Notes: a model not told the origin generated them from the sequence alone. A stretch of DNA of 64,000 nucleotides from Lentisphaera profundi (GCF_028728065.1 NZ_CP117812.1:1922001-1986000), one strand, 5' to 3'. Shown: positions 44,871 to 54,765, numbered from the stretch's first letter. Numbers and translations are program-made.

Positions 44871-46583
44871 ATGCTCGATACTATCGCGAACTACAAACTA
44901 GAGAAATTACTTGGCCGTGGCGGCATGGGCGCAGTCTACCTCAGCCACCACCCTCTTCTCAATATCCCTTTAGCTATAAAAATATTTGAACCTCACAACT
45001 CGATTGATCAGGAAGAATTCCAACAACGATTTGTACGCGAAGGCTTATTAGCCGCATCTATTGAACATTCAAACTTAGTTCGTATATACGATGCCGGCGC
45101 GGATGGCAGTCGCAATTATATCGCTATGGAATTTATTGATGGCCCCGACCTCGGGGGGCTCTTAAAAAATAGTCCAAACGGATTAGAAGAAGGCTTTGTA
45201 CGAGATACCGCAGTGGGTATTAGCCACGCACTTAAACTCGCCCATAGCAAAGGCATTATCCACCGTGACATAAAGCCTGAAAATATTCTCATGACACCTA
45301 AAGGCCATAGTAAGCTCGCCGATCTTGGCATTGCCAAAGACCAAGAATCCGAACTCAATGTGACCGCAACTGGCATCGCCCTAGGAACTCCACATTATAT
45401 TGCTCCTGAACAAGCCTTAGACGCCGCCACTGCAGACCAACGATCTGATATCTACACTTTAGGGGCTACCCTATTCCACCTTCTATGTGGTTCCACTCCC
45501 TACGAAGGAAGAAGCCCTCTTGAAGTAATGATGAAACACGTTCAAGAACCACTAGAGCACCCCATCATAAGAAAACCCACCATGTCCCCAGACTTCGCAA
45601 ACATCATTTCAAAAATGATGGAAAAGCGCCCTGAAATGCGCTACCAAAACTGCGACGAACTCCTCGAGGATCTCGAGACCCTAAAGACAGGTAAAGGCCT
45701 AAGCTACCTCAAAGAGATCTACGATCACCACCCTGTCACTAGTAAAAATAATCAAAAAAAGAAAAAAGCCTCTACTGACCACCAAGATCCACAAAAAAAC
45801 TTCCCTATAAAAACTCTTATTGGCGGCATACTCACCCTTATTTTACTTGGTGTAATTTCTTTAGCACTCATTCCTTTAGAACCTGAAAAGTTGATTAATG
45901 ATCCTAAAAATGAGCCCGTATTAAACAAGTCAAATAGCGACATTATTGCAATCCACCCCAGTGTAGATAAAACACCAATATCATCCAACATTCTTCCACA
46001 CACGAATGATCAGCTTAGTAATAAGCTCAACAAAGCACTTGAACAACTCTCTAGATTAAATAAAATCACTCAAATCAACACCAATAATTACCAGATAAAA
46101 GATGGACTCATCAACCTGGATTTGTCCGATCAAATCAATTTAAAAGATATTAGCCCTTTGAGCCCCTTCTCTTTCGATGAACTCGACCTAAGTGGAACTT
46201 CTGTCACAAATATTGATGTCGTGAAAAATATTAAGTCTCTTAAAATCGTCAACACCGATATTAAACTTGAGCAGCTTAAAAATATCAATATAAACCGCCT
46301 AGAACTCGGTATCATCAGCGACATTAGCCCACTTGTTGGTAGCTCTGTAAAGGAACTAAAAATACTCCACTATTCAGGATCTAGTAAAGAACCCTTTAGA
46401 GAGCTCAATCTCAATCGTCTCGTTATCACTAATGGTGCGCCCAAATTAACGGCTCGTCGTTATATAGATGTAAACTTGAAGAAGTTACGTGACTTTCTCA
46501 GTCACGAAGGTATGAGAAAAGAATCTTTTTCCTCAGATCCCCAGCGCCGGCTTGGTCCAAAAGGTCAACAAAGAGAGTTTTAG
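44871..46583 (+). CDS. Membrane Ser/Thr protein kinase with C-terminal LRR-like domain
   Basis: Hanks-type kinase: glycine loop GRGGMGAVY (residues 15-23), ATP lysine Lys37 in LAIKIF, catalytic loop HRDIKPENIL (His131, Asp133), DLG in LADLGIAKD and GTPHYIAPEQA. A single membrane helix at about 313-335 separates it from an extracytoplasmic domain of about 230 residues in which beta-strand/Leu repeats (INLKDISPLSPFSFDELDLSGTSV; SLKIVNTDIK; RLELGIISDISPL) look leucine-rich-repeat-like and may sense a ligand. It directly follows the ECF factor. The last 86 bp overlap the convergent metalloprotease gene. Confidence 0.92.
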   Translation: MLDTIANYKLEKLLGRGGMGAVYLSHHPLLNIPLAIKIFEPHNSIDQEEFQQRFVREGLLAASIEHSNLVRIYDAGADGSRNYIAMEFIDGPDLGGLLKNSPNGLEEGFVRDTAVGISHALKLAHSKGIIHRDIKPENILMTPKGHSKLADLGIAKDQESELNVTATGIALGTPHYIAPEQALDAATADQRSDIYTLGATLFHLLCGSTPYEGRSPLEVMMKHVQEPLEHPIIRKPTMSPDFANIISKMMEKRPEMRYQNCDELLEDLETLKTGKGLSYLKEIYDHHPVTSKNNQKKKKASTDHQDPQKNFPIKTLIGGILTLILLGVISLALIPLEPEKLINDPKNEPVLNKSNSDIIAIHPSVDKTPISSNILPHTNDQLSNKLNKALEQLSRLNKITQINTNNYQIKDGLINLDLSDQINLKDISPLSPFSFDELDLSGTSVTNIDVVKNIKSLKIVNTDIKLEQLKNININRLELGIISDISPLVGSSVKELKILHYSGSSKEPFRELNLNRLVITNGAPKLTARRYIDVNLKKLRDFLSHEGMRKESFSSDPQRRLGPKGQQREF

Positions 46584-47427
46584 TTAAAGTTTTCTCCAGT
46601 AGTAAACAATCAATTTCTTTGTCATTTAAACGAAAGGCCAAAGATCGCGGTGCATCCGTTATCTCACTAAACATCTGCAACAAACGCTCATAGCTTTTAT
46701 TTTGTAGATGCTGCCTCATCATCAAAAAGGCAAAATATCCGACCATCAAACTCATAAGAATAAAGACTGGCAAGGGCAAGAAATACGCTCTTTCTACGTA
46801 TTCTTGATTATAAATCCATACTTGTACGCCCATTAATAGGGAGATCAAAGCAATGAGGATATAAGTCTCTTTCGGGCTTCGGACCATGGGACCAAATAAT
46901 TTTCGAAAAGCTGAAGTTGACGTTTGATAAGCAAACATCTCTTCATACTTATCAGCTTCTAATGGAAAACGTACGGCATGACACATCTCATGCGCCATAA
47001 GTTCTTGCCTTCCATAAATATACCATTTATCGCGCTCCCGGAAACTGGGACGTAAAATAAATAAAGTTAGATAATGCGGAGGCATACCCCAGGCACAGCC
47101 ACCAAATAATGCCCCAGGAGAGTAAAAAAAGCCCGGAACCCAATCTAGATCAAAGCCATAAAGCTCGAGGTTACCTTTGCGAGCATCGCAAAACATTTTT
47201 TTAGGAATAAGGTCTTCTTTCTTAAATTTAATTCCTTCTATTTCAATAAAGCCCTGGACTTCCAAGTCATTCTGAAGATCAGCATACGCGCTGCGCAGAT
47301 GCTCCAAGCGCTGGGAAAAATCTTCCAGGCTCTCAGTAGACGAAGGAAAAAAACCAAGCTTATCCAAAGCTAAAACAGCTTCAAAATCACCGGCTTTCGC
47401 CTTTTCTAATAGATCATTTTGAAGCAT
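46498..47427 (-). CDS. Membrane zinc metalloprotease-like protein
   Basis: 309 aa with HEMCH (about residues 146-150) in LMAHEMCHAVRFPLEADKYEEMFAYQTS, an HExxH zincin motif followed by a plausible third ligand Glu in EEMFAY. Two hydrophobic helices at about 195-255 (YILIALISLLMGVQVWIY; VFILMSLMVGYFAFLMM) anchor it. I cannot place it in a named peptidase family. It is encoded after dxs with a 14-bp overlap and converges on the kinase gene with 86 bp of overlap. Function unknown; conservation of HExxH suggests activity. Confidence 0.7.
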   Translation of the reverse strand: MLQNDLLEKAKAGDFEAVLALDKLGFFPSSTESLEDFSQRLEHLRSAYADLQNDLEVQGFIEIEGIKFKKEDLIPKKMFCDARKGNLELYGFDLDWVPGFFYSPGALFGGCAWGMPPHYLTLFILRPSFRERDKWYIYGRQELMAHEMCHAVRFPLEADKYEEMFAYQTSTSAFRKLFGPMVRSPKETYILIALISLLMGVQVWIYNQEYVERAYFLPLPVFILMSLMVGYFAFLMMRQHLQNKSYERLLQMFSEITDAPRSLAFRLNDKEIDCLLLEKTLTKTLFVDLLDQAGAGDLRKKILFSYLRD

Positions 47428-49285
47428 TTAAAAACTGAGGAATTTCTTCTAGTAGTTGACCATAAGTCATCCCGTAAAGCTCACGAAGCGTATCAACTTT
47501 TCCCCAGGTAATAACTTCCGCTTTGGGGTACCCTTTTGCAAGATATGGAGTCCTAATACCATTTTCGATAAAAAGCTCACTCGCAATTGAAGCCAAGCCT
47601 CCTGATTTTACATGATCTTCCAATGTAATGACGGGCATTTTTTTAGCATCTTCTAAAAAAGCTTCTTCATCAAAAGGTTTCAAGAAACGAGCATTAACGA
47701 CCTTAAGAGAGAAATCTTTTTTCTGTAGCTCTTCTGCTAATCGTAGCGCAAGCTCACATTCACGGCCAACTGCCCAAATAACTGCATCACTACCATCGCG
47801 AATAACTTCCGATTTACCTAAGGCCATATCTGCTCTTGGACAAAGTAAATCAGCTGCTGATGACTTAGGATAACGAATCACAGTGGCATGGTCAAGTATA
47901 AGCGCTAAATCCATCATGGCTTTCATTTCGGCATCATCACGCGGCTGCATAATATGAATATGAGGCAACGTTCTCCAAAAACCGAGATCATAAATCCCAT
48001 GATGCGTCGGGCCATCTTCAACTAAACCTGCTCGATCCAAGCAAAAAATAACGGGTAACTCTTGTAGGCACACATCATGATAAACACAGTCCATTGCCCT
48101 TTGCATAAAGGTTGCGTAGATCGCAACAATTGGCCTAAGACCATTCGCCGCCATTCCTGCAGCAAAGACAACCGCATGCTCTTCGGCAATGCCCACATCA
48201 TAAGTTTTATCTGGGAATTTCTCTTGAAAGGTAGTCATCCCTGTACCAGACAACATTCCTGCCGTAATAGAAACAACTCTTGAATCCTTTACCGCTAGTT
48301 GGCAAGCAGCTTCACCAAAGGATTGGGAAAATGACTTGTCTGCTGGTTTTGGTACTGCATCAGGCTCAGCAGGAACTTTTTTCTTAAATCCATGCAAGCG
48401 TTCAGGACAAGATTCAGCTTCATGAAAACCATGCCCTTTTTCAGTCATTACGTGTAGTAACACCGGCTTTTTATCCGCTGCAACGGCTTCGAGAATTGGA
48501 ATTAAAGAATCAAGATTATGGCCATCAACTGGCCCTATGTAATGAAAACCTAATTCTTCGAAGATAGCCCCGGGAACTAATATACTTTTGGCCGCATCTT
48601 CGACTCTCGCCACGCCAGAACGAATTGCATCACCAAAACGAGGAATTTTCGTTAGAAATTGTTTAACATTTTCGCGAACATGACGGTAATTTTTATCGGT
48701 AATAATTCGATTAAGATATTTGGATAAAGCTCCGACATTTGGAGAAATCGACATCTTATTATCATTGAGAATTACAATCATATCTTTAGTCGTTTCGGCA
48801 ATATTATTGAGTGCCTCCAAAGACACACCACAGCCTAAGCCAGCATCACCGACAATGGAAATAACTTTTTCACTACCGTTTCTCTGATCTCTTGCGGCCG
48901 CAAAGCCCAGTCCAGCTGAAAGCGCCGTCCCTGCATGGCCTGCTCCGAAGTGATCATGGGGACTTTCTTCCCTTTGTAAAAAACCACTACATCCTTGGTA
49001 CGATCTTAGGGTATTGAGATAATCTTTACGCCCTGTCAAAATTTTATGCACATAACCTTGGTGGCTTATATCGTACAAAATCTTATCTGTTGGTGAATTA
49101 AAAACCTTATGCAAGGCCACAGTCAATTCAACCACGCCTAAATTGGAACCTAAGTGTCCCCCGTGAGCTGAGCATACATCAACCAAGTATGTTCGAATTT
49201 CTTCACACAGACCTTTTAACTCGTCTATATTATATTCTTTGAGATCTTCTGGTTGCTTAATCTTATCTAAAATGCGCGTTATCAT
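47414..49285 (-). CDS. dxs: 1-deoxy-D-xylulose-5-phosphate synthase
   Basis: First enzyme of the MEP isoprenoid pathway, ThDP-dependent, joining pyruvate and glyceraldehyde 3-phosphate. HLGSNLGVVELTVALHKVF, DISHQGYVHKILTGR (catalytic His region), the ThDP motif GDAGLGCGVSLEALNN with LNDNKMSISPNVG, and DVGIAEEHAVVFAAGMA with DRAGLVEDGPTHHG are all present. Length 623 aa is normal. Its ATG overlaps the stop of tyrA by one base. ispH and ispE are also in this window, so MEP genes are loosely clustered. Confidence 0.96.
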   Translation of the reverse strand: MITRILDKIKQPEDLKEYNIDELKGLCEEIRTYLVDVCSAHGGHLGSNLGVVELTVALHKVFNSPTDKILYDISHQGYVHKILTGRKDYLNTLRSYQGCSGFLQREESPHDHFGAGHAGTALSAGLGFAAARDQRNGSEKVISIVGDAGLGCGVSLEALNNIAETTKDMIVILNDNKMSISPNVGALSKYLNRIITDKNYRHVRENVKQFLTKIPRFGDAIRSGVARVEDAAKSILVPGAIFEELGFHYIGPVDGHNLDSLIPILEAVAADKKPVLLHVMTEKGHGFHEAESCPERLHGFKKKVPAEPDAVPKPADKSFSQSFGEAACQLAVKDSRVVSITAGMLSGTGMTTFQEKFPDKTYDVGIAEEHAVVFAAGMAANGLRPIVAIYATFMQRAMDCVYHDVCLQELPVIFCLDRAGLVEDGPTHHGIYDLGFWRTLPHIHIMQPRDDAEMKAMMDLALILDHATVIRYPKSSAADLLCPRADMALGKSEVIRDGSDAVIWAVGRECELALRLAEELQKKDFSLKVVNARFLKPFDEEAFLEDAKKMPVITLEDHVKSGGLASIASELFIENGIRTPYLAKGYPKAEVITWGKVDTLRELYGMTYGQLLEEIPQFLNASK

Positions 49286-50184
49286 TAATTTTTATCCAAC
49301 TTGTTAAACGAGTCCCACCAGTTATCTCGCAAATCTTTACCTTCTTCTAAAAACTTATAAAGACTATCCCAATCTTCACCTTCAATCCAGCCACGTACAT
49401 GACTCACTTGATCCAAAGTTTCATCCATTGCTTTAAGTATAGCCTGTTTATTATGCTTTGTTACGTTAACCCATAAATCTGGGTTTGAAGAAGATATCCT
49501 TGACGTATCTCTGAAAGCCCCTCCACAGGCCAGCATCGCTAAGTCTTTATTAGGTGCCTGTAAACATACATGTGTCGTTATATTTGAGTTTATATGTAAA
49601 ACATGACTAGATCTCGCCAAAGTCTCATCGTGGTCAACCGCGTCAACCTCAAAAGTATTGCCACCTATTTCGCGCCAAAGCTCTCTCACAATCGTCAAGG
49701 CCGCGGGGTCATCGGTACAGAATGGAGTTAAAAAGATGACTTTATCTCTATACATGTCTGCTTCGCCATTTTCCATACCCGTTTTTTCTGTTCCCGCCAT
49801 CGGGTGCCCACCAATAAAGTGAACCCCGTTCTCACATAATGCAGGGCGAATACCATCGACAATATCGGACTTAACTGAACTTAAGTCAGTAACAATTGAG
49901 CCTTCTTTAAATTCATTTACTTTCTCTAACACAAATTCAATTAATGGTGTAATAGGCATCGCCAACATCACCAGATCAGCTTGGCTGAGGATCTCTTCAC
50001 TATTAACACTCGCTTCATCTACAATACCTAGCGCCAAGGCTTGATCCACTTCTGACTGTTGCGGCGCCCAACCCGTCAACTTCACGCCCGGGATATACTT
50101 CCGTACGGCCATAGCAAAAGAAGCTCCCATCTGACCTAAGCCAGCAATAGCCAATACTTCGGGAATTTTTATGTGGTCACGCAC
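49285..50184 (-). CDS. tyrA: Prephenate dehydrogenase (TyrA)
   Basis: NAD(P)-dependent enzyme of tyrosine synthesis. The Rossmann motif GLGQMGASFA is near the N-terminus, then LVMLAMPITPLIEFV, VTDLSSVKSDIVDGI, GGHPMAGTEKTGMENG and SRISSSNPDLWVNVTKHN, as in TyrA proteins. Length 299 aa; no ACT or chorismate mutase domain. The start is a GTG at 50184. A related arogenate dehydrogenase activity cannot be excluded. Confidence 0.92.
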   Translation of the reverse strand: MRDHIKIPEVLAIAGLGQMGASFAMAVRKYIPGVKLTGWAPQQSEVDQALALGIVDEASVNSEEILSQADLVMLAMPITPLIEFVLEKVNEFKEGSIVTDLSSVKSDIVDGIRPALCENGVHFIGGHPMAGTEKTGMENGEADMYRDKVIFLTPFCTDDPAALTIVRELWREIGGNTFEVDAVDHDETLARSSHVLHINSNITTHVCLQAPNKDLAMLACGGAFRDTSRISSSNPDLWVNVTKHNKQAILKAMDETLDQVSHVRGWIEGEDWDSLYKFLEEGKDLRDNWWDSFNKLDKN

Positions 50185-50297
50185 TAGTCTGACTCCAAAT
50201 TATGAATTGTAAATTATGTGAAATGGCGGTGAATATAGAGGATTCATATTAATTTTAAAGATAGTTGCCATGAATTATATGAGAAATCTTAAAGAAC

Positions 50298-50579
50298 TCA
50301 AGCTTTTAACTTCTTCATCTTCACTTCTAAAACAAAAGTCCCAAAGGGTAAAAGCGACATCACAAAGGCAAATACACCAAAACCAAACGCAAGTTCCTTT
50401 CTTCTTAAAAGCTCTGCTAAGAGTACACAAAATAGTACAAATAATACTCCATGAGCCATGCCTACAATGCGCACGGCTTCTGCGTGACCCGCAACATACT
50501 TCAAAGGCATCGCCACAAAAAGCAGTATGAGATAAGATATTCCTTCCCAAAAAGCCACTTTCCTAAAAAAGTCTATCAT
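50298..50579 (-). CDS. DUF3817 family membrane protein
   Basis: 93 aa with three predicted membrane helices (FWEGISYLILLFVAMPLKYV; IVGMAHGVLFVLFCVLLAELL; LAFGFGVFAFVMSLLPFGTFVL). The E-G-x-S-Y-L-x-L-L and G-x-A-H-G-x-L-F pattern is that of DUF3817 (YdzA-like) integral membrane proteins, of unknown function. Its ATG overlaps the ispH stop by 4 bp, so it is cotranslated with ispH; whether the link is functional is unknown. Confidence 0.85.
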   Translation of the reverse strand: MIDFFRKVAFWEGISYLILLFVAMPLKYVAGHAEAVRIVGMAHGVLFVLFCVLLAELLRRKELAFGFGVFAFVMSLLPFGTFVLEVKMKKLKA

Positions 50580-51502
50580 GCTCGAATCTTGGGCAAGGCA
50601 AAATGCTCGCTCTCTTCGCGAGCAATAAATTCTGAAACTTCATTGACGCCACATTCACTTTTCAAACGATCCACGACCGCGCTGACAACTTTTTCTGGCG
50701 TTGATGCACCCGCACTTAAACCTAGCACTTGTTTCCCGTCGAACCATCTAGGATCTATGCTCTCTGCACAATTCACTAAATAAGCATCCATATCATTCCC
50801 CGCCTGCGCCACTTCACGTAAACGATTTGAGTTAGATGAGTTCGTACTACCCACAATAATAAAAACATCACACTGCTCAGCGATTTTTTTCACGGCCTCT
50901 TGTCGATTCGTCGTAGCATAGCAAATATCGGCTTTCTTGGGCTCTGAAACGTTCGGATAACGCTTTTTCAAGGCTGCTATAATTGCCGCACAATCATCTA
51001 CCGACAAGGTAGTTTGAGTGATGTAAGCAATTTTATCTTCATCGGAAAAAGTCAATTTATCTACATCTTCGGGCGTCTCAACTAAGAAAATCGAATCCGG
51101 CGCCTCTCCCATAACACCAATAACCTCTGAGTGACCTTCGTGACCAATAAGAATGATTTTATAACCCTGCTTAGCATAACGAATGGCTTCGAAGTGAACT
51201 TTGCTAACCAGTGGACAGGTCGCATCCACAACTTTCATGCCACGATCTTTTGAGGCTTTCACTAAGCTTGGAGGCACACCATGAGCATTGAAAATAAAAC
51301 TGGCTCCATCTGGAACAGATTTAATATCCTCTACAAAAACGACTCCTTTCTTTTTGTAATAATCCACAACGTGCGAATTATGAACAATTTCATGATTTAC
51401 ATAGATAGGATGAGGCATTAATTCTAGTGCTTCGTCAACAATTTTTAGCGCTCTTTCTACTCCAGCACAAAAGCCTCGAGGAGCTGCCATGATTAGTTTC
51501 AT
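50576..51502 (-). CDS. ispH: 4-hydroxy-3-methylbut-2-enyl diphosphate reductase
   Basis: Last enzyme of the MEP pathway, an Fe-S protein forming IPP and DMAPP. The three cluster cysteines lie in APRGFCAGVERALKIV, VDATCPLVSKVH and DICYATTNRQEAV; GHEGHSEVIGVMG, TQTTLSVDD and VVGSTNSSNSNRL are conserved. Length 308 aa is normal. First gene of the ispH-DUF3817 pair and divergent from mdh. Confidence 0.97.
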   Translation of the reverse strand: MKLIMAAPRGFCAGVERALKIVDEALELMPHPIYVNHEIVHNSHVVDYYKKKGVVFVEDIKSVPDGASFIFNAHGVPPSLVKASKDRGMKVVDATCPLVSKVHFEAIRYAKQGYKIILIGHEGHSEVIGVMGEAPDSIFLVETPEDVDKLTFSDEDKIAYITQTTLSVDDCAAIIAALKKRYPNVSEPKKADICYATTNRQEAVKKIAEQCDVFIIVGSTNSSNSNRLREVAQAGNDMDAYLVNCAESIDPRWFDGKQVLGLSAGASTPEKVVSAVVDRLKSECGVNEVSEFIAREESEHFALPKIRA

Positions 51503-51646
51503 AAATTTTCCTTAATTTTTGAAGCAAAGATAACTGAAAAGAGATAAAATTCAACAGCCATCCTGTTTGAAGTTTCAGCACTATGGTTTAGCTTTTGACG
51601 CGACTTTACAAACATATCACTTAACCCTAAATAAGGATCACGGATC

Positions 51647-52636
51647 ATGTCAAAAACAATCCGCGTCTGTGTAACCGGCGCTGCCGGCCAAATCGACTAT
51701 AGCCTTCTCTTCCGCATCGCTAGCGGCGAGATGTTCGGCACTGAACAAAAAGTAGCTCTCAACCTCCTAGAAATCACTCCAGCTCTCGACGCTCTTAAAG
51801 GTGTCGCAATGGAATTAGATGATTGCGCATTCCCACTCCTCGAAGAAATCGTTATGACTGACGACGTTAATGTCGCCATGAAAGACGTGAACTGGGCACT
51901 ACTTGTTGGCTCTAAGCCACGTGGCCCAGGTATGGAACGTGGCGATCTCATCAAAGAGAATGGCCCAATCTTCACTAGCACTGGTAAAGCAATCAACGAT
52001 CATGCTGCTGACGATGTACGTGTTGTTGTTGTTGGCAACCCTTGCAATACAAACTGCCTCATCGCGATGCACAATGCTCCTGATATTCCTCGTGATCGCT
52101 TCCACGCTATGACTCGTCTAGACGAAAATCGTGCGAAATCTCAATTAGCTGAAAAAGCTGGTGTTGCTGTAACTGAAGTTAAGAACATGGTCATCTGGGG
52201 TAATCACTCTGCGACTCAAGTTCCTGACTACAAAAATGCGACTATCGCTGGCAAGCCTGCGACTGACGTCATTGGCGATCTTGCTTACCTTCAAAGCGAA
52301 TTCATTTCTACCGTAGCGAAGCGTGGTGCTGCCATTATTGCTGCACGTGGAAAATCTTCAGCGGCTTCTGCTGCTAACGGCCTTATCGATCACGTGAAAA
52401 GCCTATTGACTCCTACTCCTCAGGGCGAAGTATTCTCTAGCTGTGTTTGTTCTGACGGCAACCCTTATGGAATCCCAGAAGGTTTAATCTTCTCATTCCC
52501 ATGTCGCTCAAATGGTGATGGCACTTACGAAATCGTTCCTGGTTTCGAACTCGACCAACACCTTACTGATGGCGTAGCGAAAACTGTTGCAGAATTAGAA
52601 AGCGAACGCGAAGTTATCAAAAACCTACTCGGTTAA
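51647..52636 (+). CDS. mdh: Malate dehydrogenase
   Basis: NAD-dependent TCA-cycle enzyme of the cytosolic-type MDH subgroup. [23 protein letters not shown] is the dinucleotide site, with Asp where relatives have Gly or Ala (GAAGQIGYSLL). [39 protein letters not shown] and the catalytic His in [11 protein letters not shown] are intact. Length 329 aa is normal. ATG preceded by AAGGATCACGG. A strong terminator separates it from ispE. The high share of C-ending codons suggests high expression. Confidence 0.95.
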   Translation: MSKTIRVCVTGAAGQIDYSLLFRIASGEMFGTEQKVALNLLEITPALDALKGVAMELDDCAFPLLEEIVMTDDVNVAMKDVNWALLVGSKPRGPGMERGDLIKENGPIFTSTGKAINDHAADDVRVVVVGNPCNTNCLIAMHNAPDIPRDRFHAMTRLDENRAKSQLAEKAGVAVTEVKNMVIWGNHSATQVPDYKNATIAGKPATDVIGDLAYLQSEFISTVAKRGAAIIAARGKSSAASAANGLIDHVKSLLTPTPQGEVFSSCVCSDGNPYGIPEGLIFSFPCRSNGDGTYEIVPGFELDQHLTDGVAKTVAELESEREVIKNLLG

Positions 52637-52658
52637 ACTTCATTTAGCTTAAAAATTT

Positions 52659-52693
52659 AAGTGCCTAATTTTTTACGAAATTAGGCACTTTTT
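52659..52693 (+). terminator. Terminator after mdh
   Basis: AAGTGCCTAATTT (52659-52671) / AAATTAGGCACTT (52678-52690), a 13-bp stem with a 6-nt loop, then TTT. Clear intrinsic terminator, 18 bp before the ispE start. Confidence 0.9.
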
Positions 52694-52710
52694 AAATATA
52701 TGGGTTAGCC

Positions 52711-53550
52711 ATGTCAAGCATTACAGTATCATGCCCCGGTAAGGTCAACCTCTTCCTCGACGTTGTCGGAAAAAGAAATGACGGTTACCATTTAATCGAA
52801 TCTATCTTCCTTCCCATCCAGGACATTGCCGACACCCTAACGGTCAGCAAGACAGATAAAGCTAGCATAAGTATCTCTTGCTCACACCCTGGAGTCCCTC
52901 TTGATTCCAAAAACCTCATACACAAAGCCGCCTGCGCTTTTGCGAAATCCGCAAATATCGAAGCTCAATGGCATTTTGATTTAGAGAAAAACATTCCTGT
53001 TGCCGGTGGCATGGGAGGCGGTAGCTCAAATGCAGCCTCAACTTTCATGGCCCTTAATGAACTTTATGATCACCCTCTGAGTACCACGACCATGAAGCAG
53101 CTCGCCATCCAAATCGGCGCGGATATCCCCTTTTTTTTTGAAAAGTCCCCTGCACGAGTCCAAGGCATCGGAGAAGAAATTGAAGCTCTCCATATCCAGC
53201 AAAAATTATACATGCTTTTTGTCCCTTTTGAATTCCCTGTTGCTGCATCCTGGGCATATAAACACCGACAAGCAGGCTTTTCTCTTAGCCCACAAACCTG
53301 TTCAGATTACCTTGCACAGCTCAACAATCATCAACACCCCCTTAGCTATAACGACCTCGCTACTCCACTCACGCGAAAGTTCCCTCTGCTCAAACAATGC
53401 TGTGAGACGCTTATCAATTTAGGCGCCTACACCAGTAACATCTCTGGAAGCGGGCCCACTTGTTTTGCTCTTTTTGAAAATGAACAAAAATTACTTAGCG
53501 CTCAAAGCCAATTAAAACGCCCCTCGATTGTCGCCATTCATTCGGCATAA
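52711..53550 (+). CDS. ispE: 4-diphosphocytidyl-2-C-methyl-D-erythritol kinase
   Basis: GHMP kinase of the MEP pathway. PGKVNLFLDVVGKRNDGYHLIESIF at the start, the ATP-binding PVAGGMGGGSSNAASTFMALN and the C-terminal ISGSGPTCFALF are diagnostic. Length 279 aa is normal. It starts just beyond the mdh terminator, so it needs read-through or an undetected promoter within the short gap. Confidence 0.95.
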   Translation: MSSITVSCPGKVNLFLDVVGKRNDGYHLIESIFLPIQDIADTLTVSKTDKASISISCSHPGVPLDSKNLIHKAACAFAKSANIEAQWHFDLEKNIPVAGGMGGGSSNAASTFMALNELYDHPLSTTTMKQLAIQIGADIPFFFEKSPARVQGIGEEIEALHIQQKLYMLFVPFEFPVAASWAYKHRQAGFSLSPQTCSDYLAQLNNHQHPLSYNDLATPLTRKFPLLKQCCETLINLGAYTSNISGSGPTCFALFENEQKLLSAQSQLKRPSIVAIHSA

Positions 53551-53668
53551 CTTTTATAGAGATATAATCATACTAAAGTATGGCTATGCTCACCGTTTTT
53601 TAAAAAAGCCTTCATTGTTATATAATTTTCTTTCACTATATTGATCGGAATTATAAACGAGGTCAATA

Positions 53669-54628
53669 ATGAAAAAGCAACTAACCATCGCATTAACTCT
53701 ACTTTTAGGCACAACTGCATTCTCACAGCAGACCGCCAGTACAGCAAGAATCACTCAACTTGAACAACAATTCACCGCTAGCCAGGCCAAAGTTCAACGA
53801 CTCGTATCTCATTTGAAAATTGTCGACGGAAAAATTGAACAAGAAATCACTTCGATGGTGACCATGCTCAATAAATTCAAAGATTCACATGACTCCAAAT
53901 CACGCGTCCTTGGCAATAAAGAAAAACTCATCAAAGACCTACGTGCATCCATCAAATTCTACTCTGATCAACGCAAAAAAATTGCCAATGATTTAAAGCT
54001 CACCACGAAACGATTTCGCGCTGAAGACATGCAGAAACTCCTCGCTTTTTTAGACAAAAAAATGCTGACTCGCCTCGATCAAATCGTTGCCATCACAAAA
54101 CACCTAGGCGAATATAAAGAGATATACGACATCTCAGATCGTTTCCGCAGAGACCGAAACAACACTAGAGATGCTGATAAAACTCGCAATAAGCTCATTA
54201 AAGACATCAATACAGGCATCACTAATCTAGAAACTGAGCGAACTAAACTCGATAAATATTTTGATAATCCAAACCCCACAAAAGAACTCAGTCAAATATC
54301 CCACGAAATCAGCGCCATCGATATGAAAATCAAAGTTTTACAAAATAGTATTGCAGAAATCATGTACGGCGGAAAAGATGGTCAAAAAGTAAGCCGGGAT
54401 AAAGCTCGTACAATTAATGATCTTGTTCGAACACAGAATAATAAATTAAGTGCCAATCTACAGACAATGAATCGAGGTCTCAACCAACTCTACATGCTGC
54501 TCCAAAGCACTAAGCGCGCCTCGGATGCTCTTGCTAAAGCCGAGGGATCTACAAGTGCTAAACTACCACAGACCCCTCTTCCTAAGACAGAACAGACTCC
54601 CTCTAAACAAGATATAAAAGTACAGTAA
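53669..54628 (+). CDS. Secreted coiled-coil protein of unknown function
   Basis: 319 aa with a signal peptide (LTIALTLLLGTTAFSQQ) and an almost entirely helical, charged body with coiled-coil heptads (ARITQLEQQFTASQAKVQRLVSHLKIVDGKIEQEI; KLIKDINTGITNLETERTKLDKYF). A low-complexity Pro/Thr/Lys tail ends it. Predicted periplasmic; the layout suggests a structural or scaffold protein. No family recognised. The 118 bp upstream hold no obvious feature. Confidence 0.75.
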   Translation: MKKQLTIALTLLLGTTAFSQQTASTARITQLEQQFTASQAKVQRLVSHLKIVDGKIEQEITSMVTMLNKFKDSHDSKSRVLGNKEKLIKDLRASIKFYSDQRKKIANDLKLTTKRFRAEDMQKLLAFLDKKMLTRLDQIVAITKHLGEYKEIYDISDRFRRDRNNTRDADKTRNKLIKDINTGITNLETERTKLDKYFDNPNPTKELSQISHEISAIDMKIKVLQNSIAEIMYGGKDGQKVSRDKARTINDLVRTQNNKLSANLQTMNRGLNQLYMLLQSTKRASDALAKAEGSTSAKLPQTPLPKTEQTPSKQDIKVQ

Positions 54629-54765
54629 AAGAAGCTTACGACCCATGAGAATTTGAACTTAATCTCTTTCTCTCCTTAATCCTCCCTAGCTTTGCTTATG
54701 CACTGGTACTCTCCTTGCATATTGTTATAGTGTAACTCGTATATTTTGTATTAGGATCATTTAAA

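Noticed and set aside
50270-50550. Two other frames overlapping the DUF3817 gene
   Set aside because: Only the minus-strand frame at 50298-50579 gives a membrane protein of a known family coupled to ispH.
53570-53600. Terminator after ispE
   Set aside because: CATAC/GTATG gives only a five-base stem without a U-tract, too weak to support.
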